In this document: positions 24,362-36,068 of the stretch, piece by piece
Layout of the letters: each line of letters opens with the position of its first letter
Position numbering within the stretch: position 1 is the stretch's first letter
NCBI GenBank assembly: GCA_905182995.1
Contig: CAJJDP010000159.1
Location: forward strand, 124,001 to 188,000
Direction of reading: 5' to 3'
From: Paramecium octaurelia
Taxonomy: Eukaryota; Ciliophora; Oligohymenophorea; Peniculida; Parameciidae
DNA: 64,000 nt
Made by a program: the position numbers and the translations under genes
Notes under the pieces: generated by a model
The model's input: only the letters and a program-made list of their open reading frames with translations
Databases searched by the model: none
What the model was told of the DNA's origin: nothing

Positions 24362-26130
24362 TCAAGTATTAGCTAACCCAAGTATCTTATTAAGAGTTTT
24401 TGCTGATCTTTTTCCATTTCTACTTATTTCATATCTAAACTCACTCACCGTTTTATCAACCGACCTGATGGTTTTCTTAAATGAAGATTGATTAAGAGTT
24501 GAAATTAAATCCTACCTAGGTTTTGAAACTGTTTGTGATCTTTGTTTTTTTTCTGGTGTTAGAAAAAAACTATTTAACATTTTTGAATGAGAAATAGGTT
24601 TAGATTTGTTGTTCTCTATAAAAAGTTGTTCTATAATGCTTATTTAATAAATCTTTACTCTTTAGTTTATTAAATAATTATTGATCTTTCATTATCCTCT
24701 AAAATTCTATCTATATTTCAGGGTGTAGATATTTGAAGGTCATTTCTGATTAATTATCTTCCTTTAAGTTAAATTAATTTTTATCAATGCCAACTGATTA
24801 CAATAAGGCATGATAATCATCTTGCATACAACCTTGCCATTAACTTACTTTTGGTGTATCTTTGTATAATAAATGCTATTATTTTAATTTTAATTTATTT
24901 TATGCATTTCTGGCGATTTATTGCAATTAATATTTTCTATTAAACATTTTTTTTGGGTCAATTTCTCTATATTCTTCACTGTTTTCAGTCCCATTTGCAT
25001 TATTGTTATTTTTAGAATGCTGAGGTTTTGGAGTAGTATAACTTTCTTCTCTCGTTCTTTTCTCATAAGTGATTTAATAAGCATTAAAAAATTGAAATTC
25101 TGCTCTATCATCTTGATTCCATTCAAAAATACCTTCAATTATGATAGTATCATCAAGTATCTATATTCATATTAGATAAAAATACATCTAAAAATTAAAT
25201 TATTTTAAACGTATTATATCTTAAATACTCAAAAATACTTTTTTCCTTCAATTATCTTAAGAAATCTTCCTCAATTGCTTGACTAATATACTCTGTAGAT
25301 GCTGAAATAACTTCACCTCTAATTATTCGAGTTTCCATAGCGCTACGCTCAAAATAAGCATGGTTTATATCTCTTTTTCTATTAAAATGAATTCTATGTG
25401 TTAAAAAAGCCCTTTGCTTAACATAATTTTAAATATAAAATATTTTATTCCAGAATTTATCATTCTTTCTTTTAGACATTAGCAAAAAAAATTCTGCTTC
25501 AGTCATTATTTACACTGAATCATCATCAAATTTAACCAAAACTGCTTCCTTGCTTTTTTCACTAATATTATTTATTTATTCTTTATTTATGCTACCTTTT
25601 TATATAAAAATTAAAAATACTCAATGCTGATTATTATTTTTCGCAAAGTTGAATCAAATCTAATTACACATTTGTATTTGCAATTTTCTTCCTTCTGTTA
25701 TTCATATATTGCATTAATTTTTATAATGATCCTTTCCATAATTAGACTCTTAATTAGTATGGCTTATCTATACTATCTTTGATACTTTATAAAATGGATT
25801 AAGCCTCTCCTTTTTCGAAATATACGGTATCTTATATCTAAATGTTTAGAGTTCTACCAAAGGATTCCTATACTAAACGAGTCACAATAAAAATAAAGTC
25901 TCTGTCATTTGAATTTGACTTAGACTTAAGATTCTACATTTCTTCCAAGGGTTTGGGAATTCTGTTTTATTGTATCTAGTTACTTTTTCTTCAACGATTA
26001 CAAGCATAAATTGCATTAACAAATATACTTTTCATCTACACTATATGAAACATAGTGCTCGTTATTTTTTCTTATAATTTATGGACTTTTATCACTTTCT
26101 GTGTTTAAGTTTTTCATCATTTTTATTTGC
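24362..26130 (-). CDS. Unknown protein, ~550 aa, in the core between the repeat arrays
   Basis: Minus-strand frame with about four short introns (24, 29, 25 and 28 nt as placed here), ending ...KTLNKILGLANT and TGA at 24362. One exon junction in the first third is uncertain, because my intron set leaves the sum one base off a whole number of codons. The N-terminus holds a small Cys cluster (EKYICQCNLCLQ). The middle is charged (EAVLVKFDDDSVQIMTEAEF) and the C-terminus is basic with Ser/Thr-Pro-like sites (FLTPEKKQRSQTVSKP). No family recognised. Confidence 0.6.
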
Positions 26131-26139
26131 ATATAGTAT

Positions 26140-26520
26140 TGTAGATTTAATATAAAAAGGATTATAATCATAATATTTCTATAAAAGTTGGCCTCTCGAG
26201 TGACACAACTTGTTTGGAGTGCTTCCCAGCGAAATTTTAGGTTATAATATTGAAGAGGCTTCTAAAAAACTCCATACCTGTGAGGCTGTGGCTGGATCCG
26301 ATGTTATGGAATTAGAAATCCCTCTATTATCAAAGACCTAATCGAACTAAAATTTTAGTTTCTAGACAGGTGTGCCCAGAGAACATTTTAATATATCATA
26401 ATAGACCTATATTGCTTGAATGTCCTCTCAAGGAACATCTAGGGATATTCCTATGAGAAATATTAGAACTTTCATATTATCACTTTGTCATATACTAATG
26501 CGACAGTAAGGAATTCCCTA
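26140..26520 (+). pseudogene. Orphan coding-like fragment without a start
   Basis: Plus-strand DNA with higher GC than its surroundings. With a possible 30-nt intron (GTGACA...CCCAG, near 26200-26230) one frame reads GLQSQYFYKSWPLDEILGYN and on through KKLHTCEAVAGSDVMELEIP to TGA at about 26423; the same frame resumes directly afterwards with ATG and runs ~40 codons more. No start codon lies upstream, and the fragment overlaps the promoter and start region of the minus-strand gene at 26130. It may be the tail of a lost or rearranged gene. A structured RNA is an alternative for this GC-richer patch. Confidence 0.3.
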
Positions 26521-26660
26521 ATGAAATTATTAGTTCAAATTAGCAAACCTAAATTACTTAGAAAAAATGAATTAGAGTAATAGGTTTTTGATTCAATTTA
26601 AAACTTTACTTTATAATTGACTTTATTTAATAGTAATAAATAAATATATAACTAAATTAA

Positions 26661-27942
26661 TCAAGCCATAGCTGAGGCTCTTCCTGTTTTATATCCTTTA
26701 TTAATAATATTTTAATCAAATTTACTCTAAAGTAATTATGATTATTTTTATTTAAGTTAAGTCAGATCTATTTTTGTTGTTTCTTAATTTGTACTCATTA
26801 CTCTTCTCTTTCTTTTGGCTTGTTGATTGGAAGGATTATTAGGAGATTTGGATTTTTATTTTGTGAGGGCCTTTTGATCTAAATTCAGCTTTCTCATTAG
26901 ACATTCTAATATAATGTTAGTAGCCTTTAATTTATTGTTGTTGTTATGGTTCGGCTTTAATAACTACATAATTTATGGCTTTATTGATCTTTAAGTAGTA
27001 GGTCTAGGAGAAATTGATTATTTTGTATTGTTGCCATTTCTTTAAGTGAGTGGAATCTATTGAACCTATAATTTACAATTTTTCTCAGTGCTATATACTT
27101 TTGGTTAAGAAATTTCTCTTTACGTTTAGATTCCTGAATTTTTTAATGGTTTTTTTTTTTAAATTAGATCATTGATATTTTCTTTAAAATCTAATCTTGA
27201 ATTAGTATCAGATTTATGATCTAATCTAGATTTATTGTAATAATCAGAATTTTTGAGTTATAGAGGCAGATTATACTTACGAGAATCAAATTCTCTTTGA
27301 TTGTTTTTGGATGTATTTATGGCTTCTTTTAAATTTTTTTATATTTCAATCAAAGTGTTAGATTATTCTTGTTTAGTAAAATTTAATTAACCCAATAGAT
27401 TCTGCAATGACTAAGTTTATGTAAATATTCAATTAATACTGTTTAGATAGAATTTTATGTTGCTGTTGGTTATTCAACATGTCCTCCTAGCATCCTTGAT
27501 ATTCTTATATATTCTATTCTGCGGCGTTTATCATGATATTTAGATAATGTTGATGCTATAGGTAACATGAAAAGACGAGGAATATCTCGGTGAAACTATT
27601 CAGTATAGTTTTGAAAGTAATTACTTTATAATATTCAGTTAATACAATGGTTTTTTATCTTGTATCAGTTAAAGAATAAAATCTTTTTAAATACTCATTA
27701 GGATCATAATAAGTCCATTCTTTATATGTAGTATATTGTTTAGATCGTTATTGCAAAAGTATAATATTAATATCCTTTTGATAGTAATAATTCTGGCTTG
27801 CTGAGTATTTGATGTAAAGAGCTCTAGTAATGAGGCAACAAAATTTCTGAGATTATTGACAAAATAGACAATCCTATGACTGCAACAGATCTAAGGTGCT
27901 GGCAGTCGATCCTCCATATTAGGTTCGTTTGGATTTATACAT
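26661..27942 (-). CDS. Unknown protein, 407 aa, N-terminal exon inside the repeat
   Basis: Two 29-nt introns give 408 codons from the ATG at 27942 to TGA at 26661. The N-terminal third is aromatic and Cys-containing (QDCLFCQQSQKFCCLITRAL; YTTYKEWTYYDPNEYLKRFY) and is followed by a basic motif (LSKYHDKRRRIEYIRI). The rest is a helical, Gln-rich region (EQSNTLIEIQKNLKEAINTS) and a basic tail (QAKRKRRVMSTNQET). It is transcribed divergently from repeat-gene copy 4. Its first ~145 codons lie in DNA (from 27508 up) that is duplicated at 29545-29979. No family recognised. Confidence 0.65.
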
Positions 27943-28234
27943 TTTAAATTAATGAATAAAATATAATTCCACTCTTTGCAGGAATTACTATATAAATTGA
28001 ATTCCTCAAATTCAACAGCAATCGATTGATAATGGAAATAGTTCCTTCATTAATTGTGCAAATGTTGTGATGAGTTCATAACAAATTAAAAAATATTGAT
28101 GGTCAAATTTTTGACTTTTAGGTTAAGTATTTATTAACAAACAATAGAACACAGTTTCATAAGTTAGTTAAATAATTTGCAAAATATCTTAGTTCCTCCT
28201 TTCAAATTATTTAAGCAGGATTAATTATGACTAA

Positions 28235-28431
28235 ATGACATGCGCTGTATTTAAGTTTCCAAATATTCAAATATTACAATACTTAAGTGTTGTAGTAAAT
28301 ATGAAGACATTAAGATGATAAAGTATTTGATTAAGAGAGTAAAAGATCTAGAATTAAATACCAAATTGCGATAAAAGTAATATGAATTAGAATATTTTAG
28401 AATTAAGAAAATAATTCTCACAGATATTTGA
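28235..28431 (+). CDS. Possible small gene inside the repeat (57 aa), also at 30272-30468
   Basis: With one 23-nt GTA...AAG intron the frame reads MTCAVFKFPNIQILQYLS, then a basic helix (MIKYLIKRVKDLELNTKLRQ), to TGA at 28429. It lies upstream of copy 4 on the same strand. It occurs in every full unit (reverse-complemented in units 1 and 2, missing from unit 3). Short, no family, so this may be chance or an upstream exon. Confidence 0.25.
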
Positions 28432-28603
28432 ATGAAAGTAAATTTAAAGAGAGTTTTATGGAATCATTAATAGAAAATAAAAAATAATATTGAGTGTTGA
28501 TGATTATATATTGAGATTAAAAAGAATGATTATAATTAGAATTGAAATATAATAAAATGAAGTTAATAGAAATATAAATAATCTTAATTAATAGAAATCA
28601 TAT

Positions 28604-29506
28604 ATGAGTACCTCTTTTTTCGTGAATGGAAAATAAGTTACGTTAAAAGCGAATAGTACATTTGAAGACATTTTTGATGACCATGTTAAAGTGGGCAAGT
28701 TTATAGATAAAGTATGGAAAATAAATGGTCAAGTTAAACAGATTTTAAAAAGCACAAAGATAAATCAACATCTTTAAGGAGGGGAACAAGTTGAATGCTT
28801 GGTATTGATATATTCAAATAGTTTAGGACAAAAATTAAGCTAATAATCCAACCAATTTTCAACCTATCAATCAACCTAATTTTCCTGGTCAATCTGGTGT
28901 AATAGGATTCACTCCCCAATAACAACCACCCTCCCCGTTTGTTCCTTAATAACAACCATAAAGTCCATTTATGGCATAGCCATCCAAAATAAATTAATAA
29001 CCTCCAATTCCATCTAATCCACCCCCTCAAATTTAATAAAAGCCATTAAATCTTTAAGATGCATTGAAAGATTAAGCAAATAAAATGTTAGTGAATAAGG
29101 TAGCCATCAAAAGATAACAAATTGATGATACATCTGGTCCAAGAGAGTCACCGTATTTATTATCATATATATAAAAGTCTTAAAACTATAAAAGGATATA
29201 AAGTGTAAATTAAAGAATTTGGAAAGATTGTCACATTAGAATCAGAGGATGGATCATTCAAAGCTACATTTTTAGAAGAAAATGCTTCAGAAGTATTCCT
29301 TTTCTTTCATTCATTAGACCGAATAAGATAATATTGTTTTATCCTTTAATGATATTATTTAATCACCAGAAACCTAACTCAAATTAGCTATGGGAAGAAA
29401 TCCATCATAATCAACCAAAGTTCTATTCCTAACAGGCTTTAAAGGAATCGCTATCAAATGGGTTACTGGACTCTAAACTAAATTTTAATTTTGGCTTGAT
29501 GAATGA
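28604..29506 (+). CDS. Repeat-unit gene, copy 4
   Basis: Same 275-aa product and three 25-nt introns as copies 1-3, on the opposite strand. It is the copy joined to unique DNA through the divergent 26661-27942 gene, so it is the best candidate for a genuine right-hand locus. The divergent start codons are about 660 bp apart. Confidence 0.75.
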
Positions 29507-29544
29507 ACCAACCAATTTATTATTACAATTATCATAACATTATN

Positions 29545-29979
29545 TATATTCTATTCTGCGGCGTTTATCATGATATTTAGATAATGTTGATGCTATAGGT
29601 AACATGAAAAGACGAGGAATATCTCGGTGAAACTATTCAGTATAGTTTTGAAAGTAATTACTTTATAATATTCAGTTAATACAATGGTTTTTTATCTTGT
29701 ATCAGTTAAAGAATAAAATCTTTTTAAATACTCATTAGGATCATAATAAGTCCATTCTTTATATGTAGTATATTGTTTAGATCGTTATTGCAAAAGTATA
29801 ATATTAATATCCTTTTGATAGTAATAATTCTGGCTTGCTGAGTATTTGATGTAAAGAGCTCTAGTAATGAGGCAACAAAATTTCTGAGATTATTGACAAA
29901 ATAGACAATCCTATGACTGCAACAGATCTAAGGTGCTGGCAGTCGATCCTCCATATTAGGTTCGTTTGGATTTATACAT
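29545..29979 (-). pseudogene. Truncated duplicate of the 26661-27942 gene (N-terminal part)
   Basis: Displaced by 2,037 bp from the intact gene, it repeats the start (MYKSKRTQYGG...), the first 29-nt intron and the YHDKRRR motif region, then stops at the N at 29544 beside copy 4's tail. Only about 135 codons are present. If the array is a scaffolding artefact this fragment does not exist; if real, it marks a duplication breakpoint inside a gene. Confidence 0.7.
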
Positions 29980-30640
29980 TTTAAATTAATGAATAAAATA
30001 TAATTCCACTCTTTGCAGGAATTACTATATAAATTGAATTCCTCAAATTCAACAGCAATCGATTGATAATGGAAATAGTTCCTTCATTAATTGTGCAAAT
30101 GTTGTGATGAGTTCATAACAAATTAAAAAATATTGATGGTCAAATTTTTGACTTTTAGGTTAAGTATTTATTAACAAACAATAGAACACAGTTTCATAAG
30201 TTAGTTAAATAATTTGCAAAATATCTTAGTTCCTCCTTTCAAATTATTTAAGCAGGATTAATTATGACTAAATGACATGCGCTGTATTTAAGTTTCCAAA
30301 TATTCAAATATTACAATACTTAAGTGTTGTAGTAAATATGAAGACATTAAGATGATAAAGTATTTGATTAAGAGAGTAAAAGATCTAGAATTAAATACCA
30401 AATTGCGATAAAAGTAATATGAATTAGAATATTTTAGAATTAAGAAAATAATTCTCACAGATATTTGAATGAAAGTAAATTTAAAGAGAGTTTTATGGAA
30501 TCATTAATATGAAATAAAAAATAATATTGAGTGTTGATGATTATATATTGAGATTAAAAAGAATGATTATAATTAGAATTGAAATATAATAAAATGAAGT
30601 TAATAGAAATATAAATAATCTTAATTAATAGAAATCATAT

Positions 30641-31543
30641 ATGAGTACCTCTTTTTTCGTGAATGGAAAATAAGTTACGTTAAAAGCGAATAGTACATTT
30701 GAAGACATTTTTGATGACCATGTTAAAGTGGGCAAGTTTATAGATAAAGTATGGAAAATAAATGGTCAAGTTAAACAGATTTTAAAAAGCACAAAGATAA
30801 ATCAACATCTTTAAGGAGGGGAACAAGTTGAATGCTTGGTATTGATATATTCAAATAGTTTAGGACAAAAATTAAGCTAATAATCCAACCAATTTTCAAC
30901 CTATCAATCAACCTAATTTTCCTGGTCAATCTGGTGTAATAGGATTCACTCCCCAATAACAACCACCCTCCCCGTTTGTTCCTTAATAACAACCATAAAG
31001 TCCATTTATGGCATAGCCATCCAAAATAAATTAATAACCTCCAATTCCATCTAATCCACCCCCTCAAATTTAATAAAAGCCATTAAATCTTTAAGATGCA
31101 TTGAAAGATTAAGCAAATAAAATGTTAGTGAATAAGGTAGCCATCAAAAGATAACAAATTGATGATACATCTGGTCCAAGAGAGTCACCGTATTTATTAT
31201 CATATATATAAAAGTCTTAAAACTATAAAAGGATATAAAGTGTAAATTAAAGAATTTGGAAAGATTGTCACATTAGAATCAGAGGATGGATCATTCAAAG
31301 CTACATTTTTAGAAGAAAATGCTTCAGAAGTATTCCTTTTCTTTCATTCATTAGACCGAATAAGATAATATTGTTTTATCCTTTAATGATATTATTTAAT
31401 CACCAGAAACCTAACTCAAATTAGCTATGGGAAGAAATCCATCATAATCAACCAAAGTTCTATTCCTAACAGGCTTTAAAGGAATCGCTATCAAATGGGT
31501 TACTGGACTCTAAACTAAATTTTAATTTTGGCTTGATGAATGA
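30641..31543 (+). CDS. Repeat-unit gene, copy 5
   Basis: Same gene again, 2,037 bp after copy 4, with the unit-1-type upstream variant. Its 3' side runs out of the repeat at 31580 into unique sequence before the small gene at 32083. Confidence 0.7.
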
Positions 31544-31580
31544 ACCAACCAATTTATTATTACAATTATCATAACATTAT

Positions 31581-32082
31581 TATTATTTTTTTATTTTATT
31601 TTATAAAGAGGACATCCTAAAATTCCTTAATTTTGTATCAAATCAAACTTCAAATCAACAAAATTGGGCATTTTTTTTGACATTGTTTAAAACTCAAGGA
31701 GAGTAAGTACATTTTTAATTATAAAGAAAGAGTAAATTAATCAAGTTCGACAAAATCTCAAATGATAAATTTTTCTTATAAAGAACTCCCCCAAAATCAA
31801 AATATTATCATTCTTGTGGTAATAGTCTAAAAGGCTGAAATGATTTAAACATTGTAAATGCTATTTTTGTTTAACATTAATACTTTTGATTCAAATCTGA
31901 TCACAATAAAAATCCTAAATTCATGATATGGACTAAATTAAAAATATAATAGCAACTCATAATCTTTGCAATATAAAATATAAATTCAATTTTTGGATTG
32001 CTGGTAAAACAGATTTCATGTTTAAATTACTAAAATGAAGATATCATATTTTCAGAGAAAGATTTTTGTAGTAAAATTAAAA
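31581..32082. other. Spacer after the right array
   Basis: About 500 bp of AT-rich DNA between copy 5 and the next gene. No protein-like frame, RNA or repeat was recognised. Confidence 0.4.
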
Positions 32083-32469
32083 ATGAAAAGTTGGGATGAT
32101 TAATTAGCTTATATTTTATAATGGCCCAACCCACATGGCTTTTTCAATACAAGTGGCATTGATGATAAACTTCTTCCTTAAGAGTCACTCCATTTTTCGA
32201 GATAAAGAATATAGATCTAAATTGGCTTATTGGCTAGATTTATTTACCTTAGATATTAACTTAGTGACCAATTTTTTGAAGAAAAATTAAAAATGAAAAG
32301 AAATCTGTTGTTATAATAAATATAATTGAAGTAAAAAAGAAGAAATAGAATTGAATAGCAATTGAAAATTATAAGAACAATATATAAATTGTTGGATACC
32401 CTAAATTCAATATAGAGATAAGACTGCTTTATATAAAAAATGATTCTTATTTATCGCACTATATATTGA
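32083..32469 (+). CDS. Unknown small protein, 128 aa
   Basis: One intronless frame from ATG 32083 to TGA 32467, starting MKSWDDQLAYILQWPNPHGF. A basic, probably coiled-coil second half follows (QIQLKQKRRNRIEQQLKII). The N-terminal third is varied and protein-like, which argues against chance. No family recognised. It sits 68 bp upstream of EMC1 on the same strand. Confidence 0.5.
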
Positions 32470-32537
32470 TGATAAAATATCTGCATTATTCTAATAAAAA
32501 AATTTTTTAATTGAACTTAAAATATTAAATTAAATAA

Positions 32538-35336
32538 ATGTTATTATTAATTGTGAGCGTGGCTGGAATTATTTTTAATAATGTCCTTGCTTTACATTAA
32601 TAACAAGCAGGAGTGCATGATTGGAATAAAAGACTATTTGGAGAACTAAAATACATTCAAGTTTCGGATCAAACAATATTTTACTAAAATACGAACAATC
32701 AACATGGAATTATCGAAAAATCTACAGGTTTGATTTACTCATATAATTTAGGCCAAGTTAAATAAAGAAATACTTATACTATGTGTGATTCTTATAATTA
32801 CGTCAGGTATGAACCAAATCAATAGATTGTGCAATTATATAATGAAGGGTATTCAGTGTTGACAGAGGGAGAAATTATAGAAAAAATCGACCATTGTTTA
32901 ATAGGATTAAATGGGGAGTTTATACTTATATATGGATAAACTATATTCTCAACTTTTAATAACAAATTCACAGAGAAGTATGAATATAATTTAGATGTCT
33001 TTAGGCTTGATCATTAAATTATACACGCAGGATATATCTTTGATGTTCCAGTAGTTGTTTTGCAAAAATAAACTGAAATTTGTATCTACTAAATTAGGGA
33101 ATCTATATAATAAAATTACTGTGCATAAAGTTTGAATAATGGTAAAATTTACGAATTTGGCAACACCCTTGTTTATAAGGATGACAAATTTGCTTATCAT
33201 CTAAAAGAGAAATAAGCCAAGCCATTAGATATTGAACTAATTAAGAAAGTGGATAGATTTATTGGGTTAACATAAACTTTAGTAATTAATGAAAAATCAA
33301 AGAAATAGATAGTTAATTTGGATGGGTAAATTGAATATGAGCTCTCTTAAGATGAGTATGTTATATCAAATTTGGAGACTCAAAAATATTACTATACTTT
33401 AAAATAGAAAGATAATGACTTAATTATTGTGACTTTTGACAGAGATACAAAGTAACATCACTCAGAAATAATCGAATTAGAAACAAAGTCCATAATATTA
33501 AATGCTTTTTTGATAGATTAAAATAAAAAATAATTTTTAATTCAGTATAATGATTTACAAACAGTACTAGTTGATAATAAAGGTATTAGGTGGACGACTG
33601 AATAATCCTTAATCAGCATTGATACTGTTTTTTATGAAAAATACGAAAATTAAGAATAGACACATAAAAATACATATTATGAATCACTTGAGAAGCACGG
33701 CACTAACAATCCTTTGTTTTTGATTTAAAATATTGTTTCAAGAATTTTGAATGAGATCAGAGACTTACAAGAGGTAGCAACTCATTTTATTGATAATTTG
33801 GGTAAAGAGAAGGTTTAAACAAGAGAGATGGAATAAACCTATGGATTGAAATAGAAGGTATACTTTTTGACAACTTATGGGACATTATTATGTTATGACA
33901 CTTAAGAGTTATCTTTATTAATTAAATTATAGATTAATAATCAGGATAAATCCTTTAAATTGGTAGCACATCATTAAATAGAGTAATATATTATATCATA
34001 TTTAGTTCCAATCTAATCAGACATTTTGATAGCAATGATGCATAGCCAACTCATGTCTTATTTTATTACTCTTCTGAGAAAAAACGTTTGAATACTTTTG
34101 TTTTAGATTTATAACATGGAATAATCTAATAGGTTGCATCACAAAATTCAAATAATATCTTATGGACAATCCCCTACAGAGTGGAAGGTGGACCTGGATA
34201 ACATCACAATATTGTCATTCTAATTGATGAAGAAAACAATATATTTACATATCCCAAACATGATTCATTAAATACAAAAGAGATCATCTTATATAGAAAT
34301 GACAATGGTGTACTAAAAGGATATAAATTATTCAATAATTAATTAGTCAACACATGGACAATTAATATGAAAGATGAAATTTTGATAATCAGATCTTCTT
34401 ATCATGTTGGAGAAGACAATCCAAGAGTTGCAATTTGGGATGATAGAAAAGTCATATTCAAATTGATTGATCAATCTAATTTTGCAATCTTAACTTCGGA
34501 TGGTGATAAACTAAAGTTATTCATTATTAATGCAAAGACAGGCAAAATAATATTTTAAAGTGTCCAAAGTGAAGCTGACTTTACCTAACCTATTAATTTA
34601 GTTTTTGATGAACACTAAGTTTTTGTTACTTATTACAACAAGGCTTAAATGATGTTTGAAATCTGGACTGTTGAAATCTACCATGCTAAGATTGAAGTTT
34701 CATTCATTAAAATGTTGGAGAACTATTACTTTACAAAAACACCAATTATTACTAACTATTATAAAGCTGATTTTGAAGCATTCTTCTTGTAATAAGTGTA
34801 TGGATGCCCTTTAGGAATCAAGTATTTGGGAATGTCTAGAACTCTTAAATCATTAACAAAAAAGAATTTATTGATTATAACAACTTCAGGAGAATTGCAT
34901 TCTTTGGATCGAAACTTAGTTTCCACTAGAAGAAGAGAAAAGGCAGATCAACCTATATTAGAATATTCTCTCTAATCAGCAGAGCTTCCTCCCTATTAAT
35001 ATTAATTACCAATTAATTTTTTAAACATGTTGACATATCACTAAACTGTATTTTAACTTTTTTAATCTAGTTCGAAATTGAGAAATTTTCTATTGAATCC
35101 ACAAATTTAGAATCCTCAGCATTGCTATTAGTTTATGGTTCTGATATTTTCTTCACTAGAATCGCTCCTGATAAAGTATATTTTATTTAATAAAATTTTA
35201 GACATACGATATGTTATTGGATAATTTCAATTATAATGCACTTATAGCAACAACAGTCTTGATAGTTATTGCAACAAAGGTATTATCAAGATTGGTCAAA
35301 TCAAGTAAATAGGTTAAATAATTTTATCTAAATTGA
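32538..35336 (+). CDS. EMC1: ER membrane protein complex subunit 1 (EMC1)
   Basis: 908 aa after three or more introns (23, 23 and 26 nt recognised). A signal peptide (MLLLIVSVAGIIFNNVLA) is followed by a large beta-rich luminal part of the PQQ/beta-propeller type. The EMC1-specific C-terminal part is clear: a segment like VYGSDIFFTRIAPDKTYDML followed by one transmembrane helix (ALIATTVLIVIATKVLSRLV) and a short cytosolic tail. EMC1 is the largest luminal subunit of the EMC, which inserts tail-anchored and multipass proteins into the ER membrane. Length is close to the animal protein (~990 aa). Confidence 0.9.
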
Positions 35337-35555
35337 TATAATGTATAATATTTTCATAAGTAAAAATCTATTTAAGTAATTCATTAAGCTCTTTGTTTAA
35401 TTAGTCTTTTCAAAAAAAGACTATACGATTCTTAATATTTTGAAATATATAATAATAATAGAACTCTATTCTAAAGAAAAATTAGTTCATACATGATTAA
35501 CCTAATGATGGTTTATTGAGCATATGAAACTTTAATTATTTTAATTTAAATTATA

Positions 35556-36068
35556 ATGGGCAGAAAAAAGATTTCAATAACTAAAATAGAAGACAGACAA
35601 TAAAGAAATGTATGTTCTTAAATATGGTTTAGATTACATTTCATAAAAGGAAGATAGGTTTACTAAAGAAGGCATATGAATTGGCTTCTTTGTGTGGTGT
35701 TTAAATTTATATGGTTTTCAATGATCTATGTAAGAAATCGGCTAATCTTTATTTTCTTAGAGGGAAATGCCATTCATTTTAGAACCGAAGAATTAAATTA
35801 AATTGAAAATAACGATAAAAAGAAGTATTTATTGACTCCAAAGGATGTAAAATATTAATTCTTACATCAGTACCCTAAATTTGTCACTCGTTCTAAGAAT
35901 AAAGTGAATGCTCAGTTAAAAGATTTGCCTATAACACCATTAAAATTAGTCACAGATCTAATGATAAATGAAGAGCCATTAATATCTCGTTATTCAGTTT
36001 AAAGTAGGCAATTTTTCCCAATTTATAAACCAAAAACTAATAAACCTATAATTGAAAATAACACATGA
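35556..36068 (+). CDS. MADS-box (SRF/MEF2-type) DNA-binding protein, 152 aa
   Basis: After introns of 23 and 31 nt the first ~60 residues form a MADS domain: MGRKKISITKIEDRQQRN then TFHKRKIGLLKKAYELASLC and VQIYMVFNDLYEGNAIHF. The basic N-terminal helix that contacts CArG-like DNA and the following dimerisation strand are both present. MEF2-type domains begin MGRKKI. The remaining ~90 residues (DVKYQFLHQYPKFVTRSKNK...) show no K-box or known activation domain. Probably a nuclear transcription factor; a one-base shift near the end would open a longer Gln-rich tail, so the C-terminus is uncertain. Confidence 0.9.

Larger units (their letters stand above)
27508..31580. repeat. Right repeat array: two head-to-tail copies of a 2,037-bp unit, inverted relative to the left array
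   Basis: Units run 27508-29543 and 29545-31580 with a period of 2,037 bp and a single N at 29544. From 28034 to 29543, and again to 31580, they are the reverse complement of the left units. The first ~525 bp of each unit are absent from the left array. The same short variant appears: unit 4 (near 28470) has the unit-2 form, unit 5 (near 30507) has the unit-1 form. Together with the left array this makes five near-identical copies around a 3.9-kb unique core. Confidence 0.95.

Noticed and set aside
24921-25175. 84-codon plus-strand frame (Phe/Ile-rich)
   Set aside because: Antisense of the Lys/Asn/Gln-rich exon of the 24362-26130 gene.
26130-26440. Upstream extension of the minus gene in frame through the orphan fragment (MIYQNVLWAHLS...)
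   Set aside because: Composition (Trp, His, Arg-rich) looks like antisense of the plus-strand frame, and the internal Met at 26130 is a better start.
20068-31580. Mobile element with terminal inverted repeats
   Set aside because: No transposase, integrase or reverse transcriptase frame, no target-site duplication, and the repeats contain an ordinary spliced gene.
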